A stretch of DNA of 64,000 bases from UBA4781 sp963674975 (GCA_963674975.1 OY771913.1:558001-622000); one strand, 5' to 3'. Shown: positions 17,426-26,029, counted from the stretch's first letter. The notes: a model not told the origin generated them from the sequence alone. Program-made: numbers and translations.

Positions 17426-18076
17426 ATGAAAAAACAATACAACATTTTATTATTTGATCTGGATAGAACTTTATATCCGCCTGAATGTGGTGTCTGGGAT
17501 GCAGTTGGTGATAGAATCCACACCTTTATCCAAATGAAATTGAATCTTTCACTTGAAGATGCGATGAATTTACGTATTCGTTTACGGGAAAAATATCAGA
17601 GCACTATGCGGGGAATGCATGAGGAATTTAATACCAATAACCAGGAATTCCTGGAATTTGTACACGATATAAACCTCAATTCGCTCATCCCGGCTAATCC
17701 TGCTCTCCCAAAAATTCTTTCAGCAATTCCACAAAGAAAATATATTTTTACGAATTCCATTACATTTCATGCAGTCCGCATCTTGAAATATCTCCATATT
17801 TCAGAGTATTTTGAAGATATTATTGACGCCCAAAATATAACCCCCTACACAAAATTTGAACGCGAGGCGTTCCCGATCGCCCTGGGGCTGCTCGGTAACC
17901 CCGATCCGGCGGAGTGCGTGATGATCGATGATGAAGAATCGATCGTTGAAAATGCAAAACAGGAAGGTCTGCGGGGAATTCTCGTGAACAAGCAGCCTCA
18001 GCAGAACGGGTATGGTCATATTCAGATTCCTTCGATCGATCAAATCGAGGAAGGACTGCGGCAGTTAGCAGACTAG
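17426..18076 (+). CDS. HAD superfamily hydrolase, pyrimidine 5'-nucleotidase type
   Basis: Probable phosphatase of pyrimidine nucleotides (SDT1/PHM8-like branch of the HAD family). Motif I is LLFDLDRTLYPPECGVWDAV, followed by the family-typical cap (RIHTFIQMKLNL, LREKYQSTMRGM); motif II is IFTNSITFHAVRIL, and motif III/IV appear as PYTKFEREAFPIAL and CVMIDDEESIVENAKQEG. At 216 residues it is full length. The ATG is only seven bases after a TATACT and has no ribosome-binding site, so a leaderless transcript is likely. Substrate is inferred from the family. Confidence 0.85.
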   Translation: MKKQYNILLFDLDRTLYPPECGVWDAVGDRIHTFIQMKLNLSLEDAMNLRIRLREKYQSTMRGMHEEFNTNNQEFLEFVHDINLNSLIPANPALPKILSAIPQRKYIFTNSITFHAVRILKYLHISEYFEDIIDAQNITPYTKFEREAFPIALGLLGNPDPAECVMIDDEESIVENAKQEGLRGILVNKQPQQNGYGHIQIPSIDQIEEGLRQLAD

Positions 18077-18140
18077 TCTTCTAATCGACTTAGCTTAAAT
18101 GGGCATACAATATAGAATTGTGTATCAATGGAGTTGAACC

Positions 18141-19349
18141 ATGAATAAATTCTTAAAAACCTTATTGATCGTCTTTTTAGCGCTGACCGGTCTGGCTGGC
18201 GCGTTCTACGGAGGGATGTGGGTAGGCAGCAGTTTTCAAACTGTTGAAGAAGAACCCGATTATCTCACCAGTTCCGATCCCGAATTAGGAACGCTGTTTT
18301 CACCCTTCTTTCAGGTATGGGATATCATCCACCAGCAGTATATCGACCAGCCGCTCGATGACACCGCATTGATGCAGAGCGCCATCGGCGGATTGATGGA
18401 AGGATTGGGAGATGAGCATTCCTCCTATATGGATCCTTTCACCTATCAGCAGGTGAACGCTGATCTGGAAGGCAGCTATACCGGCATCGGCGCCTGGGTA
18501 GATACCTCCGGTGAATATGTGGTCATTGTTGCGCCCATGCCCGGGTCTCCGGCTGAAGATGTCGGTATTCAAACTGGCGATAAAGTGATCGCGATCGATG
18601 GAAAAGATATGACCGGCATCGATCCAAGCCTTGCCCTGCAGAGCATTCTCGGTCCGGCGGATACGGTGGTTGTACTGACCATTGAACGCGAGGGAGAGGA
18701 TGACCTTCTGGATTTTTCCATCACACGCGCAGAGATCGAGATACCCGTCATCGAATATAAAATGCTGGACGACAATATCGCCTATATCTACCTCTCCCAA
18801 TTCAGCATCAACGCCGGTGAAAAGGTTCGTGAAGCTCTAAATGAACTGCTACCACAGAACCCGGTGGGCGTGATCCTTGATCTGCGCAGCAATACCGGCG
18901 GCTATCTGGATGCCGCTTTTGACGTTACCTCCGCTTTCATTGAAAGCGGTCCGATCATGATCGAAGAAATTGGAGATGGCTCACAGCAAACATACAACGC
19001 GTATGAAAACGCGATTGCCGCTGATATTCCGCTGGTAGTTCTGGTGAACGGCGGCTCGGCTTCTGCTTCTGAGATCACCGCCGGCGCTATTCAAGACCGC
19101 GGAAGAGGGACACTGGTCGGCACCATCACCTACGGTAAAGGTTCCGTGCAAAACTGGATCCAACTCGAAGGTGATAATGGCGCGATTCGTGTGACCATTG
19201 CCCGCTGGCTGACACCTGACGGCAATCAGATCAACAAGGTCGGCTTGACCCCCGATGTGGAGGTCGAATACACACAGGAAGATGCCGATGCTGGCGTCGA
19301 TCCGCAGTTGGATAAAGCCGTGGAAATTCTGCTCGGGACAGCGGAATAA
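18141..19349 (+). CDS. S41 family C-terminal processing peptidase
   Basis: Serine protease of the CtpA/Prc type acting outside the membrane. An N-terminal signal/anchor (residues about 5-28, LLIVFLALTGLAGAFYGGMWVG) leads into a PDZ domain (GSYTGIGAWVD, AEDVGIQTGDKVIAIDGKDMTG) and the catalytic domain with LDLRSNTGGYLDAAFDV and LVNGGSASASEITAGAIQDRGRGTLVGTITYGKGSVQ, showing the catalytic Ser and Lys. 402 residues is a normal length. A TACAAT at 18106-18111 and the sequence TGGAGTTG before the ATG suggest its own promoter and ribosome-binding site. Confidence 0.93.
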   Translation: MNKFLKTLLIVFLALTGLAGAFYGGMWVGSSFQTVEEEPDYLTSSDPELGTLFSPFFQVWDIIHQQYIDQPLDDTALMQSAIGGLMEGLGDEHSSYMDPFTYQQVNADLEGSYTGIGAWVDTSGEYVVIVAPMPGSPAEDVGIQTGDKVIAIDGKDMTGIDPSLALQSILGPADTVVVLTIEREGEDDLLDFSITRAEIEIPVIEYKMLDDNIAYIYLSQFSINAGEKVREALNELLPQNPVGVILDLRSNTGGYLDAAFDVTSAFIESGPIMIEEIGDGSQQTYNAYENAIAADIPLVVLVNGGSASASEITAGAIQDRGRGTLVGTITYGKGSVQNWIQLEGDNGAIRVTIARWLTPDGNQINKVGLTPDVEVEYTQEDADAGVDPQLDKAVEILLGTAE

Positions 19350-19377
19350 AGCTGTTTTATGCCGGTTAAGGTTTTAA

Positions 19378-19406
19378 TTGACAGATGAATATGTGAAGGG
19401 TATAAT
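19378..19406 (+). promoter_or_regulatory. Perfect consensus promoter for the S1-domain gene
   Basis: TTGACA, exactly 17 bases, TATAAT: a complete match to the housekeeping consensus, 39 bases before the start codon at 19445. It implies strong constitutive expression of the S1-domain protein. Confidence 0.88.
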
Positions 19407-19444
19407 GAACGACCGTTTGACAAAATATACGGGAGTATGAAAGC

Positions 19445-20224
19445 ATGGATTCAAGTTTAATTACCAATATTACCAATTCCGAAAACCTCGAAAGGAAAAT
19501 GCATTTAAAGGGAAAAGTGCTGAAGACCAGCACTGCCGGGGCAATTGTTGATATTGGTGTTGAACAACCTGCTCTTCTGCATGTATCACAGATCAATACT
19601 CCCGATAGCCAGCCTTTGAAGCATGTTTCAGATATTTTAAAAGAAGGTCAGGATATCGATGTCTGGATACGCAATGTGCGCAAAGACCAGATCGAAGTGA
19701 CCATGAAAAAACCTTTTAACCTGGAATGGCGAGAGATCGAAAAGGACCAGGTGGTGAAAGGGAAAGTGATCGAGATCGAGAAGTTCGGTATCTCTGTGGA
19801 TATCGGCGCAGAAAAACCCGGTTTTGTTCACATCAGCGAACTTACTCACGGATATGTAAAAGCTGCCAACGATGTGGTGAATGTAGGCGATGAAGTTGAA
19901 GCAAAAGTCATTGATTTCAACCGCCGCAAGCACCAGATCAAATTGAGCATGCGCGCATTGGAACCTGAACCGGAAGCGATCGAAGGCGTGACCATTACCT
20001 CCGCCCGCAAACCGCGTAAATCCAAGAAATCCAAAGGCGAAAGCAAGCAAGTTGAGAATGCAGCCCCGGCTGTTCCAGAGCCAACCGCTATGGAAATCGC
20101 GATACGAGCTGCAATGGAAAAATCAGACGAAGGTGATCTTACCCAATCTATGAAAGCAAAGAAGGGCAAGAAAATATCTTCGGAGCAGGAAAGTATCCTG
20201 AAACGCACTCTCAGCAGCCGCTAG
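19445..20224 (+). CDS. S1 RNA-binding domain protein (short ribosomal S1-like)
   Basis: RNA-binding protein with two S1 domains: residues about 17-85 (GKVLKTSTAGAIVDIGVEQPALLHVSQI) and 102-172 (VVKGKVIEIEKFGISVDIGAEKPGFVHISELTHGY), followed by a lysine-rich, probably disordered tail. With 259 residues it is much shorter than six-domain S1, but resembles the reduced RpsA-like proteins of many Gram-positive and Chloroflexota genomes. The perfect consensus promoter and GGGAG site nine bases before the ATG support high expression, as expected for a ribosome-associated factor. It could also be a general RNA chaperone. Confidence 0.85.
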   Translation: MDSSLITNITNSENLERKMHLKGKVLKTSTAGAIVDIGVEQPALLHVSQINTPDSQPLKHVSDILKEGQDIDVWIRNVRKDQIEVTMKKPFNLEWREIEKDQVVKGKVIEIEKFGISVDIGAEKPGFVHISELTHGYVKAANDVVNVGDEVEAKVIDFNRRKHQIKLSMRALEPEPEAIEGVTITSARKPRKSKKSKGESKQVENAAPAVPEPTAMEIAIRAAMEKSDEGDLTQSMKAKKGKKISSEQESILKRTLSSR

Positions 20225-20232
20225 AATCGATC

Positions 20233-20268
20233 AATTGATCACAGGTGTTTCACTGTGATCAATTTTTT
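20233..20268 (+). terminator. Terminator of the S1-domain gene
   Basis: Twelve-pair stem AATTGATCACAG / CTGTGATCAATT with an eight-base loop and a T-run, nine bases after the stop codon. Confidence 0.88.
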
Positions 20269-20333
20269 AATGTGAAGTCCTGATTGGATTGGACTTTTCC
20301 ATGCTATGATTAAGAAAGAATGAAATGAAACCG

Positions 20334-20426
20334 ATGTATGTCTTGCAAATATTGAAGCAGGTTTTGTACTCCTTGGGAGGGTTCTTGAAACAACCCTCCC
20401 TTCTTCTTTTAAATCCAAAAATATAG
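20334..20426 (+). CDS. Possible 30-codon leader ORF before pyrG
   Basis: An open frame of 30 codons (start MYVLQILKQV, end LLLLNPKI, then TAG) that is leucine-rich and runs straight through the hairpin at 20375-20410, ending 22 bases before pyrG. No convincing ribosome-binding site is seen, so it may be chance. If translated, a ribosome on it would decide whether the hairpin can form. Confidence 0.25.
   Translation: MYVLQILKQVLYSLGGFLKQPSLLLLNPKI
20375..20410 (+). promoter_or_regulatory. Terminator-like hairpin in the pyrG leader
   Basis: Nine-pair GC-rich stem GGGAGGGTT / AACCCTCCC with an eight-base loop, followed by TTCTTCTTTT, and only 38 bases before the pyrG ATG. The upstream gene already has its own terminator, so this one is placed to act as an attenuator for pyrG. 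pyrG attenuation by CTP is known in Firmicutes, but the GGG start signal used there is not recognisable here. Confidence 0.55.
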
Positions 20427-20448
20427 ATAAAACTGAGAGAAAGTGAAT

Positions 20449-22074
20449 ATGGGAAAGAAGAGCATTCAAGCGAAATTTATTTTTTTTACAGGTGGTGTGG
20501 TAAGTTCGGTAGGTAAAGGGCTGACCGCCGCATCGTTGGGCAGATTGTTGAAAGAACGCGGCTTTAAAGTAGGTGTTCAGAAATTGGATCCCTACCTGAA
20601 CGTGGATCCCGGCACCATGAGCCCCTACCAGCACGGGGAAGTATTCGTGCTGGATGATGGCGCTGAAACCGATCTCGACCTTGGGCACTACGAGCGTTTC
20701 ATCGATATTCGTTTGAACAAGGACTGCAACGTGACCACCGGTCAGGTATATGCCGAGGTGATCAGTAAAGAACGCCAGGGTGTGTATCTGGGCGGCACCA
20801 TTCAGGTCATCCCCCATATCACCAATGAGATCAAGCGCCGCATTATGAAGGTATTGGAATCATCCGATGCGGATTTCATCCTGATCGAGGTGGGCGGCAC
20901 GGTTGGCGATATTGAAAGCCAGCCCTATCTCGAAGCCATCCGCCAGCTCAGAAACGAGATCGGCAGAGACCATACATTCCATATTCACGTTACCTGGCTG
21001 CCCTATATCGGGGCAACAAATGAATTGAAGACCAAGCCAACCCAGCACTCGGTGCGTGAACTGCGCTCGATGGGTATTACCCCCAATATGATCATTGCCC
21101 GCGCCGACCAGCCCATCGATGATTCTCTGTGTGAAAAGATCTCCCTTTTCTGCGATGTGGAAAAGAAAGCGGTTATTCCCATGCAGACGCAAAACTCATA
21201 TTATGAAGTTCCCCTCGAACTGGAAAAATACCACGTGAGCGATTACCTGCTGGAATATTTCGGCATGGAACCGCGCAAGAAACCTGAATGGCAGCAGTGG
21301 AATGCTCTGGTGGATGCAATTCACTTCCCGGAGCGGGAAGTGCACATTGCCATCGTGGGAAAGTACGTGGAACTGCACGATGCCTATATCAGCGTGAAGG
21401 AAGCCATCAACCATGCAGCGCTGGGGTATAGAGCCAAACTGCGCGTCCTGTGGATCCATTCCTGCGAGTTGGAAAATGGGGAGCACTGGGATGAATTGAA
21501 GCAAGCCGCCGGTATTGTGGTTCCGGGCGGATTCGGCAGCCGCGGCATCGAAGGCAAGATCGCTGCCGCCCGCTACGCCCGCGAAAACAAGGTGCCTTAT
21601 CTGGGCTTGTGCCTGGGTATGCAGATGATGGTGGTGGAATTCACCCGTTTTCATTTGAACAATGAAAAAGCGAACTCGACCGAGTTCGATGAAGATACTC
21701 CCCTGCCCGTCATCGACCTGATGCCCGATCAAAAGACCATCACCGATAAAGGCGGCACCATGCGCCTGGGTCTGTATCCCTGCCATCTCACCCCCGGTTC
21801 GGCGGCAGCCAGAGCCTATAAGACGGATCTGGTGGAAGAACGCCACCGCCACCGCTACGAATTCAATAACGCCTACCGCGAGGCGCTGGCAGAAAAGGGC
21901 ATGCTTTTCTCCGGATTATCTCCGGATAAGCGGCTGGTGGAGATCGCCGAGATCAAAGATCATCCTTTCATGCTCGGCACGCAGTTCCACCCCGAATTCC
22001 TGTCACGCCCCAACCGCCCGCACCCACTTTTTGATGAATTCATGCAGGCAGCCTTGAAATATAAGCCGGAATGA
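20449..22074 (+). CDS. pyrG: CTP synthase
   Basis: Makes CTP from UTP, ATP and glutamine. The N-terminal synthetase domain has FIFFTGGVVSSVGKGLTAASLG and LDPYLNVDPGTMSPYQHGEVFV; the C-terminal class I glutamine amidotransferase domain has VVPGGFGSRGIEGKI, the nucleophile motif LGLCLGMQ and the His/Glu pair in FHPEF. Length 541 residues is standard. I choose ATG 20449; a GTG two codons earlier is possible. The leader contains a terminator-like hairpin, so expression is probably adjusted by attenuation. Confidence 0.97.
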   Translation: MGKKSIQAKFIFFTGGVVSSVGKGLTAASLGRLLKERGFKVGVQKLDPYLNVDPGTMSPYQHGEVFVLDDGAETDLDLGHYERFIDIRLNKDCNVTTGQVYAEVISKERQGVYLGGTIQVIPHITNEIKRRIMKVLESSDADFILIEVGGTVGDIESQPYLEAIRQLRNEIGRDHTFHIHVTWLPYIGATNELKTKPTQHSVRELRSMGITPNMIIARADQPIDDSLCEKISLFCDVEKKAVIPMQTQNSYYEVPLELEKYHVSDYLLEYFGMEPRKKPEWQQWNALVDAIHFPEREVHIAIVGKYVELHDAYISVKEAINHAALGYRAKLRVLWIHSCELENGEHWDELKQAAGIVVPGGFGSRGIEGKIAAARYARENKVPYLGLCLGMQMMVVEFTRFHLNNEKANSTEFDEDTPLPVIDLMPDQKTITDKGGTMRLGLYPCHLTPGSAAARAYKTDLVEERHRHRYEFNNAYREALAEKGMLFSGLSPDKRLVEIAEIKDHPFMLGTQFHPEFLSRPNRPHPLFDEFMQAALKYKPE

Positions 22075-22125
22075 CCTGTATTTAGTGCATCGATAAGGAA
22101 TTTACGGGTAAAAAAGTTTTCGTAT

Positions 22126-22131
22126 TATACT
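22126..22131 (+). promoter_or_regulatory. Candidate -10 of the eno promoter
   Basis: TATACT 43 bases before the eno ATG. The best -35-like hexamer (TTTACG at 22101-22106) is 19 bases away, slightly long. Confidence 0.4.
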
Positions 22132-22174
22132 TAAGCGCTGGATCATAAACCTACTAAAGATCAAAGGATAAAAG

Positions 22175-23470
22175 ATGGACGCTTATATTGAATCAATTAC
22201 TGCCCAGGAGATTCTCGACTCTCGCGGCAATCCCACTGTAGAAGTGGACGTAATTCTCGCTGACGGAAGCTGGGGGCGCGCTGCGGTTCCCTCAGGCGCT
22301 TCTACCGGCGTGCACGAAGCGCTAGAACTGCGCGATGGTGATAAAGCCCGCTACAACGGCAAGGGTGTCACCAAAGCCGTGCAAAACGTAAACGATATCA
22401 TTCAGGATAACCTGATGGGCTGGGATGCTACCGAGCAGCGCGCCATCGACGCCGCACTGCTTGAAATGGACGGCACGCCCAACAAATCCAAACTGGGTGC
22501 CAATGCCATCCTCGGCACCAGCCTGGCAGTTGCCAAAGCAGCCGCCAACTACGTGGGTCTGCCCCTCTACCGCTATATCGGCGGTGTGTATGCCCATGTA
22601 CTGCCCGTTCCAATGATGAACATCCTCAACGGCGGCGCACACACCGGCTGGCAGTCAACCGACGCGCAGGAATTCATGGTCATGCCCTTCGGCGCACCTT
22701 CTTTCGCGGAATGTCTGCGCTGGGGAGCCGAGATCTACCACACGCTGAAGAGCGTATTGAAAGAACACGGCTACATCACCCTGGTTGGCGATGAAGGCGG
22801 TTATGCTCCGGCGTTGAAAGCCAATGTGGAAGCGGTGGAAGTAATCCTGGAAGCCATTGAAAAAGCCGGTTTCAAAGCCGGAAAAGACGTGGCGATCGCC
22901 CTCGATCCCGCTGCCTCCGAATTTTATGACGAAGAAGCCAAAGTTTACAACCTGCGCTGTGAAGGCAAGAAGCTGGATCCCGCGCAAATGGTTGCTTTCT
23001 GGAAATCCTGGGTTGACCAGTTCCCCATTGTATCGCTGGAAGATGGACTGGCTCAAGACGACTGGGAAGGCTGGAAGATGCTCACCAAAGAGATCGGCGA
23101 CCGCGTGCAGATCGTGGGAGATGACCTGCTGGTCACCAATCCCAAACGCGTAAAGCGCGCCATCGAAGAAAAAGCCTGCAACTCCCTGCTGGTCAAGGTC
23201 AACCAGATCGGTTCTCTCACCGAGACCATCGAAGCGGTTACCCTGTGCCAGCGCGCCGGTTGGACCGCGGTCACCTCGCACCGCTCCGGCGAGACGGAAG
23301 ATTCCACCATTGCCGACCTGGCAGTGGCTCTCAACACCGGGCAGATCAAGACCGGTGCCCCCGCCCGCTCTGACCGTGTGGCGAAATACAACCAGCTGCT
23401 GCGCATTGAAGCCGAACTGGGCGAAAGCGGCACCTTCGCCGGTTGGGATGCGCTGAAAATAAAGCGATAA
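22175..23470 (+). CDS. eno: Enolase
   Basis: Glycolytic enzyme interconverting 2-phosphoglycerate and phosphoenolpyruvate. Hallmarks: ILDSRGNPTVEVDV at the start, GASTGVHEALELRDGD, GANAILGTSLAVAKAAA, MMNILNGGAH, LVGDEGGYAP, VSLEDGLAQDDWEGW, LLVKVNQIGSLTET and SHRSGETEDSTIADLAV. The 431-residue length is normal. The family signature near residue 155 reads NGGAHTGWQSTDAQEFMVMP, with the inserted GWQS differing slightly from the usual GGAHAdNnvDiQEFM. The gene uses GC-rich codons, in sharp contrast to the island that follows. Confidence 0.97.
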   Translation: MDAYIESITAQEILDSRGNPTVEVDVILADGSWGRAAVPSGASTGVHEALELRDGDKARYNGKGVTKAVQNVNDIIQDNLMGWDATEQRAIDAALLEMDGTPNKSKLGANAILGTSLAVAKAAANYVGLPLYRYIGGVYAHVLPVPMMNILNGGAHTGWQSTDAQEFMVMPFGAPSFAECLRWGAEIYHTLKSVLKEHGYITLVGDEGGYAPALKANVEAVEVILEAIEKAGFKAGKDVAIALDPAASEFYDEEAKVYNLRCEGKKLDPAQMVAFWKSWVDQFPIVSLEDGLAQDDWEGWKMLTKEIGDRVQIVGDDLLVTNPKRVKRAIEEKACNSLLVKVNQIGSLTETIEAVTLCQRAGWTAVTSHRSGETEDSTIADLAVALNTGQIKTGAPARSDRVAKYNQLLRIEAELGESGTFAGWDALKIKR

Positions 23471-23489
23471 ATTTTTCTTAGTGAAGATG

Positions 23490-23520
23490 AACAAGGAGAG
23501 CAAATTGCTCTCCTTGTTTG
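23490..23520 (+). terminator. Terminator of eno
   Basis: Perfect 13-pair stem AACAAGGAGAGCA / TGCTCTCCTTGTT with a three-base loop (23490-23518). The trailing T-run is short. It marks the left border of the AT-rich island. Confidence 0.8.
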
Positions 23521-23522
23521 TT

Positions 23523-23745
23523 ATGATATTTAGTAAAGAATAAAGCGAATATTTCATTTTCAATTATAAGAAATCGATTGATTTTAATAGTAATTTAAAA
23601 GATAAATACTCTTAGGAGAAATATAAAATTGACATATTTTAAAAATTATATTAGGTTTTAAATTAATCACTTCATAATATAAAAGCTTCCTATGAGATAA
23701 TTCAATAAAAATTATATATAATAACTTTTATAAAAGTATTGATTA
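23523..23745. other. AT-rich leader of the radical SAM island
   Basis: About 220 bases that are strikingly AT-rich. Contents: an AGGAG at 23615-23619 followed by a TTG and ten codons to a TAA (23629-23661), a TTGACA at 23629-23634 overlapping that TTG (so it could be a -35 instead), and a TATAAT-like stretch near 23717-23722. The first gene has no ribosome-binding site. No convincing peptide precursor gene was found. Confidence 0.5.
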
Positions 23746-25002
23746 ATGAATAAGCAAATTGGGGAAAATCAAAATCTTGAAAAAATTCTTTTTTCAGATA
23801 CAAGTATTGCTGAAAAAAATTTATTAATTAAATCTGCACTTATTTGTTATGGTCTTCGAAGCAATCAATATTCAAATATCCTGGCAAAACAGTTTAATCC
23901 TCAAAATAGAAAAAGAACCGGGCATGTTGGTATAAATGCTACCTTAGAAAATTTACCATTGAACCTACAAATGGACTACTTGTATTCAAATAAAGGAATC
24001 TATACAGAACTATCACCTTTTGAAATTATTCCCACAAAAAAGCAAAATGTAACTTTCTCTAAATGGCAATTATTTTTTAAAAATAAAATATTATCGGAAC
24101 TTCAATTGCGGGAAACTCCCTCATGGTATCAGAAAAAAACAAATAATGGAATTCCTATGCCTGAATTATTTCTATATGAAGGCGATGGGAACCTGATGGG
24201 ATCAATTCCTGGTATTTGTGCATATCAGGGTAATGACTCATTATGTTTGTTTTGTGGCTTTGAAGGTAAGGAAATTGGTCAAATTAAACCAGAAGATTAT
24301 GGTGAAGTGGTTTGTTCGGCTTTATACGAGAATCCAAATATCACTATTACATTAACTGGTGGCAATTCAAACAAAAAGGATAATGGATTGAAAAGGTATA
24401 TTCCTTATATTTTATCAATCAGAGAGAAGATTCAAGAAATTACATTAAATAATTCATTTCCAAGTATTCAACTTGAATGTTCCCCCTCAATTAACGTTCA
24501 AGATTTTGATGAACTAATCCAATTAGGTGTATCTTCCTTTAGCATTAATTTAGAGATATTCAACGAGAGATTACGTAAACACTACTGCAAAGGTAAATCA
24601 AAAATTCCACGTTCTTTATACGTTGATACGTGGAAATATTTGGTAGAGAAACTAGGTAAATTTAAATTAGGTTCCGCATTGATTTATGGTTTAGAACCAG
24701 AAAATGAAACTCTTGAAGGTGCCATTTTTCTCTTGGAAATGGGAGTCCAACCTAACCTTATTCCATTTATGCCAGTTCCTGGTTCAATACTTGAAAATAA
24801 GACACCACCGAATTTTTTAGATTATTATGAAACATGCAAAAAAATTGCATATGAGATGTATAAAGTAAATGTAGATGTAAAACAGAATTTAGGATGTACA
24901 ACTTGTAACGCATGCACACTGGAAAGTGATATTTATAAAAGTATTCTTACTAGGGAGGATAGTATAAACCATGATAAATCCAATTTATTTTCCTTGGAGT
25001 AA
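23746..25002 (+). CDS. Radical SAM protein, BioB/HydE-like, unassigned
   Basis: A 418-residue protein with a long N-terminal region of no recognised fold (residues 1-145) and a radical SAM barrel. The cluster motif is spaced unusually: Cys158-x8-Cys167-x2-Cys170 (CAYQGNDSLCLFCGF) instead of CxxxCxxC. Later stretches, LECSPSINVQDFDELIQLGV, SLYVDTWKYL, LIYGLEPENETLEGA and PFMPVPGSIL, resemble biotin-synthase-like and related radical SAM proteins. Near the end is a second cysteine set (CTTCNAC, residues about 384-390) that could bind an auxiliary iron-sulfur cluster. Substrate unknown. The gene is very AT-rich, lacks a clear ribosome-binding site, and overlaps the next radical SAM gene by 32 bases, so the two are probably translated together. 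Confidence 0.75.
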   Translation: MNKQIGENQNLEKILFSDTSIAEKNLLIKSALICYGLRSNQYSNILAKQFNPQNRKRTGHVGINATLENLPLNLQMDYLYSNKGIYTELSPFEIIPTKKQNVTFSKWQLFFKNKILSELQLRETPSWYQKKTNNGIPMPELFLYEGDGNLMGSIPGICAYQGNDSLCLFCGFEGKEIGQIKPEDYGEVVCSALYENPNITITLTGGNSNKKDNGLKRYIPYILSIREKIQEITLNNSFPSIQLECSPSINVQDFDELIQLGVSSFSINLEIFNERLRKHYCKGKSKIPRSLYVDTWKYLVEKLGKFKLGSALIYGLEPENETLEGAIFLLEMGVQPNLIPFMPVPGSILENKTPPNFLDYYETCKKIAYEMYKVNVDVKQNLGCTTCNACTLESDIYKSILTREDSINHDKSNLFSLE

Positions 25003-26029
25003 GTTAGTATTTAATGAATGTCAAAGGATATATAAAGAAGGGGGAATGCCAATATTAGATCTTGAAATAACTGGACTCTGTTCTCATGGATCATGTATAT
25101 ATTGCGACTCAAAAACTGGATTTATCAAAGACGAATTCACAAAAACTGACATTATAAGGATTATTAATGAAGCTAGTATGCATAATCTTAAGTGGATTTT
25201 TATCTGTGGTTTAGGAGAGCCTCTTGATAGTCCTTATTTCTTGGATTTACTTGATTTAATCTCTGAACAGAATTTAAGATTATCTTTTTTTACAAATGGA
25301 TTGAATATAACACCAGATATCATAAACAGATTAAAAAGAGTAAATGCAAATCTTATTTTGAAACTAGACAGTTTCGATGAGAATATTTTCGATCTTATTT
25401 TAGGGAAAAAAGGACAAGCAAGAATAATTTACAACCTATTAAATTTACTAATTGATATGGATTTTTCTACTAATAAAGATCGAGCAAATCTAACAAATCT
25501 AGCATTATCAATTGTTCCTACGAAATATAATATTGATGAATTACCAGAAATAGTAAATTTCTGCAAACAAAATCATATTTTCCCAAATATTGGTGAACTA
25601 GAATTCGCTGGTAAAGGTCGTTCTCGATATACTCAATTAGCTGTCAGCAGTAATGATTTAACTGAAATTCGTAAGAGAATTGATGAGATTTGGGGAGAAG
25701 AATATTGTAGACCTATATGCCCATCTGTATTTTTTAGTTTACATCTCACCCCAAATGGAGATTGTGTGGTTGATAAATCAACTGGTTTTAGCTGTCCATG
25801 GTTCAAATTAAAAGATCCTAGTTTTCAATTACTAGGTAGTATTCATAATAATTCCATTACTGATCTACTTCAGAAAATGAAAGTTTATAGAAATGTTAAT
25901 ATTGATGGAATTAGACTATTAAATCCTGATCCTGATATCCCATGTGTTTTTAGTGGTTGTGGAGGGAAAATTGAAGAAATAAAATCATTTGCTATTGAAA
26001 ATTTTTATAGTCAAAAGAAATCACAATAA
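24971..26029 (+). CDS. Radical SAM protein with SPASM-like C-terminal cysteines
   Basis: A 352-residue radical SAM protein. The motif is LEITGLCSHGSCIYCDSKTG, with Cys37-x4-Cys42-x2-Cys45, one residue longer than usual between the first two cysteines. The barrel continues with IFICGLGEPLDSPYF (glycine-rich SAM-binding strand) and FFTNGLNIT. The C-terminal part, with CRPICPS, LTPNGDCVV, FSCPWF, LGSIHNNSITDLL and CVFSGCGG, looks like a SPASM/twitch region that would hold auxiliary clusters, as in PqqE- or MoaA-like enzymes. Such enzymes often modify peptides, but no precursor peptide gene is seen nearby. It overlaps the preceding gene by 32 bases and has GGGAGG twelve bases before the ATG. Confidence 0.78.
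   Translation: MINPIYFPWSKLVFNECQRIYKEGGMPILDLEITGLCSHGSCIYCDSKTGFIKDEFTKTDIIRIINEASMHNLKWIFICGLGEPLDSPYFLDLLDLISEQNLRLSFFTNGLNITPDIINRLKRVNANLILKLDSFDENIFDLILGKKGQARIIYNLLNLLIDMDFSTNKDRANLTNLALSIVPTKYNIDELPEIVNFCKQNHIFPNIGELEFAGKGRSRYTQLAVSSNDLTEIRKRIDEIWGEEYCRPICPSVFFSLHLTPNGDCVVDKSTGFSCPWFKLKDPSFQLLGSIHNNSITDLLQKMKVYRNVNIDGIRLLNPDPDIPCVFSGCGGKIEEIKSFAIENFYSQKKSQ

Noticed and set aside
20289..20310. TTGGAC/TATGAT as a pyrG promoter
   Set aside because: The spacing is only ten bases, too short for a sigma-70-type promoter.
21196..21852. Long antisense frames within pyrG and eno (also 22655-23563)
   Set aside because: They are shadows caused by GC-rich codon use; compositions are rich in His/Gln/Gly without any domain.
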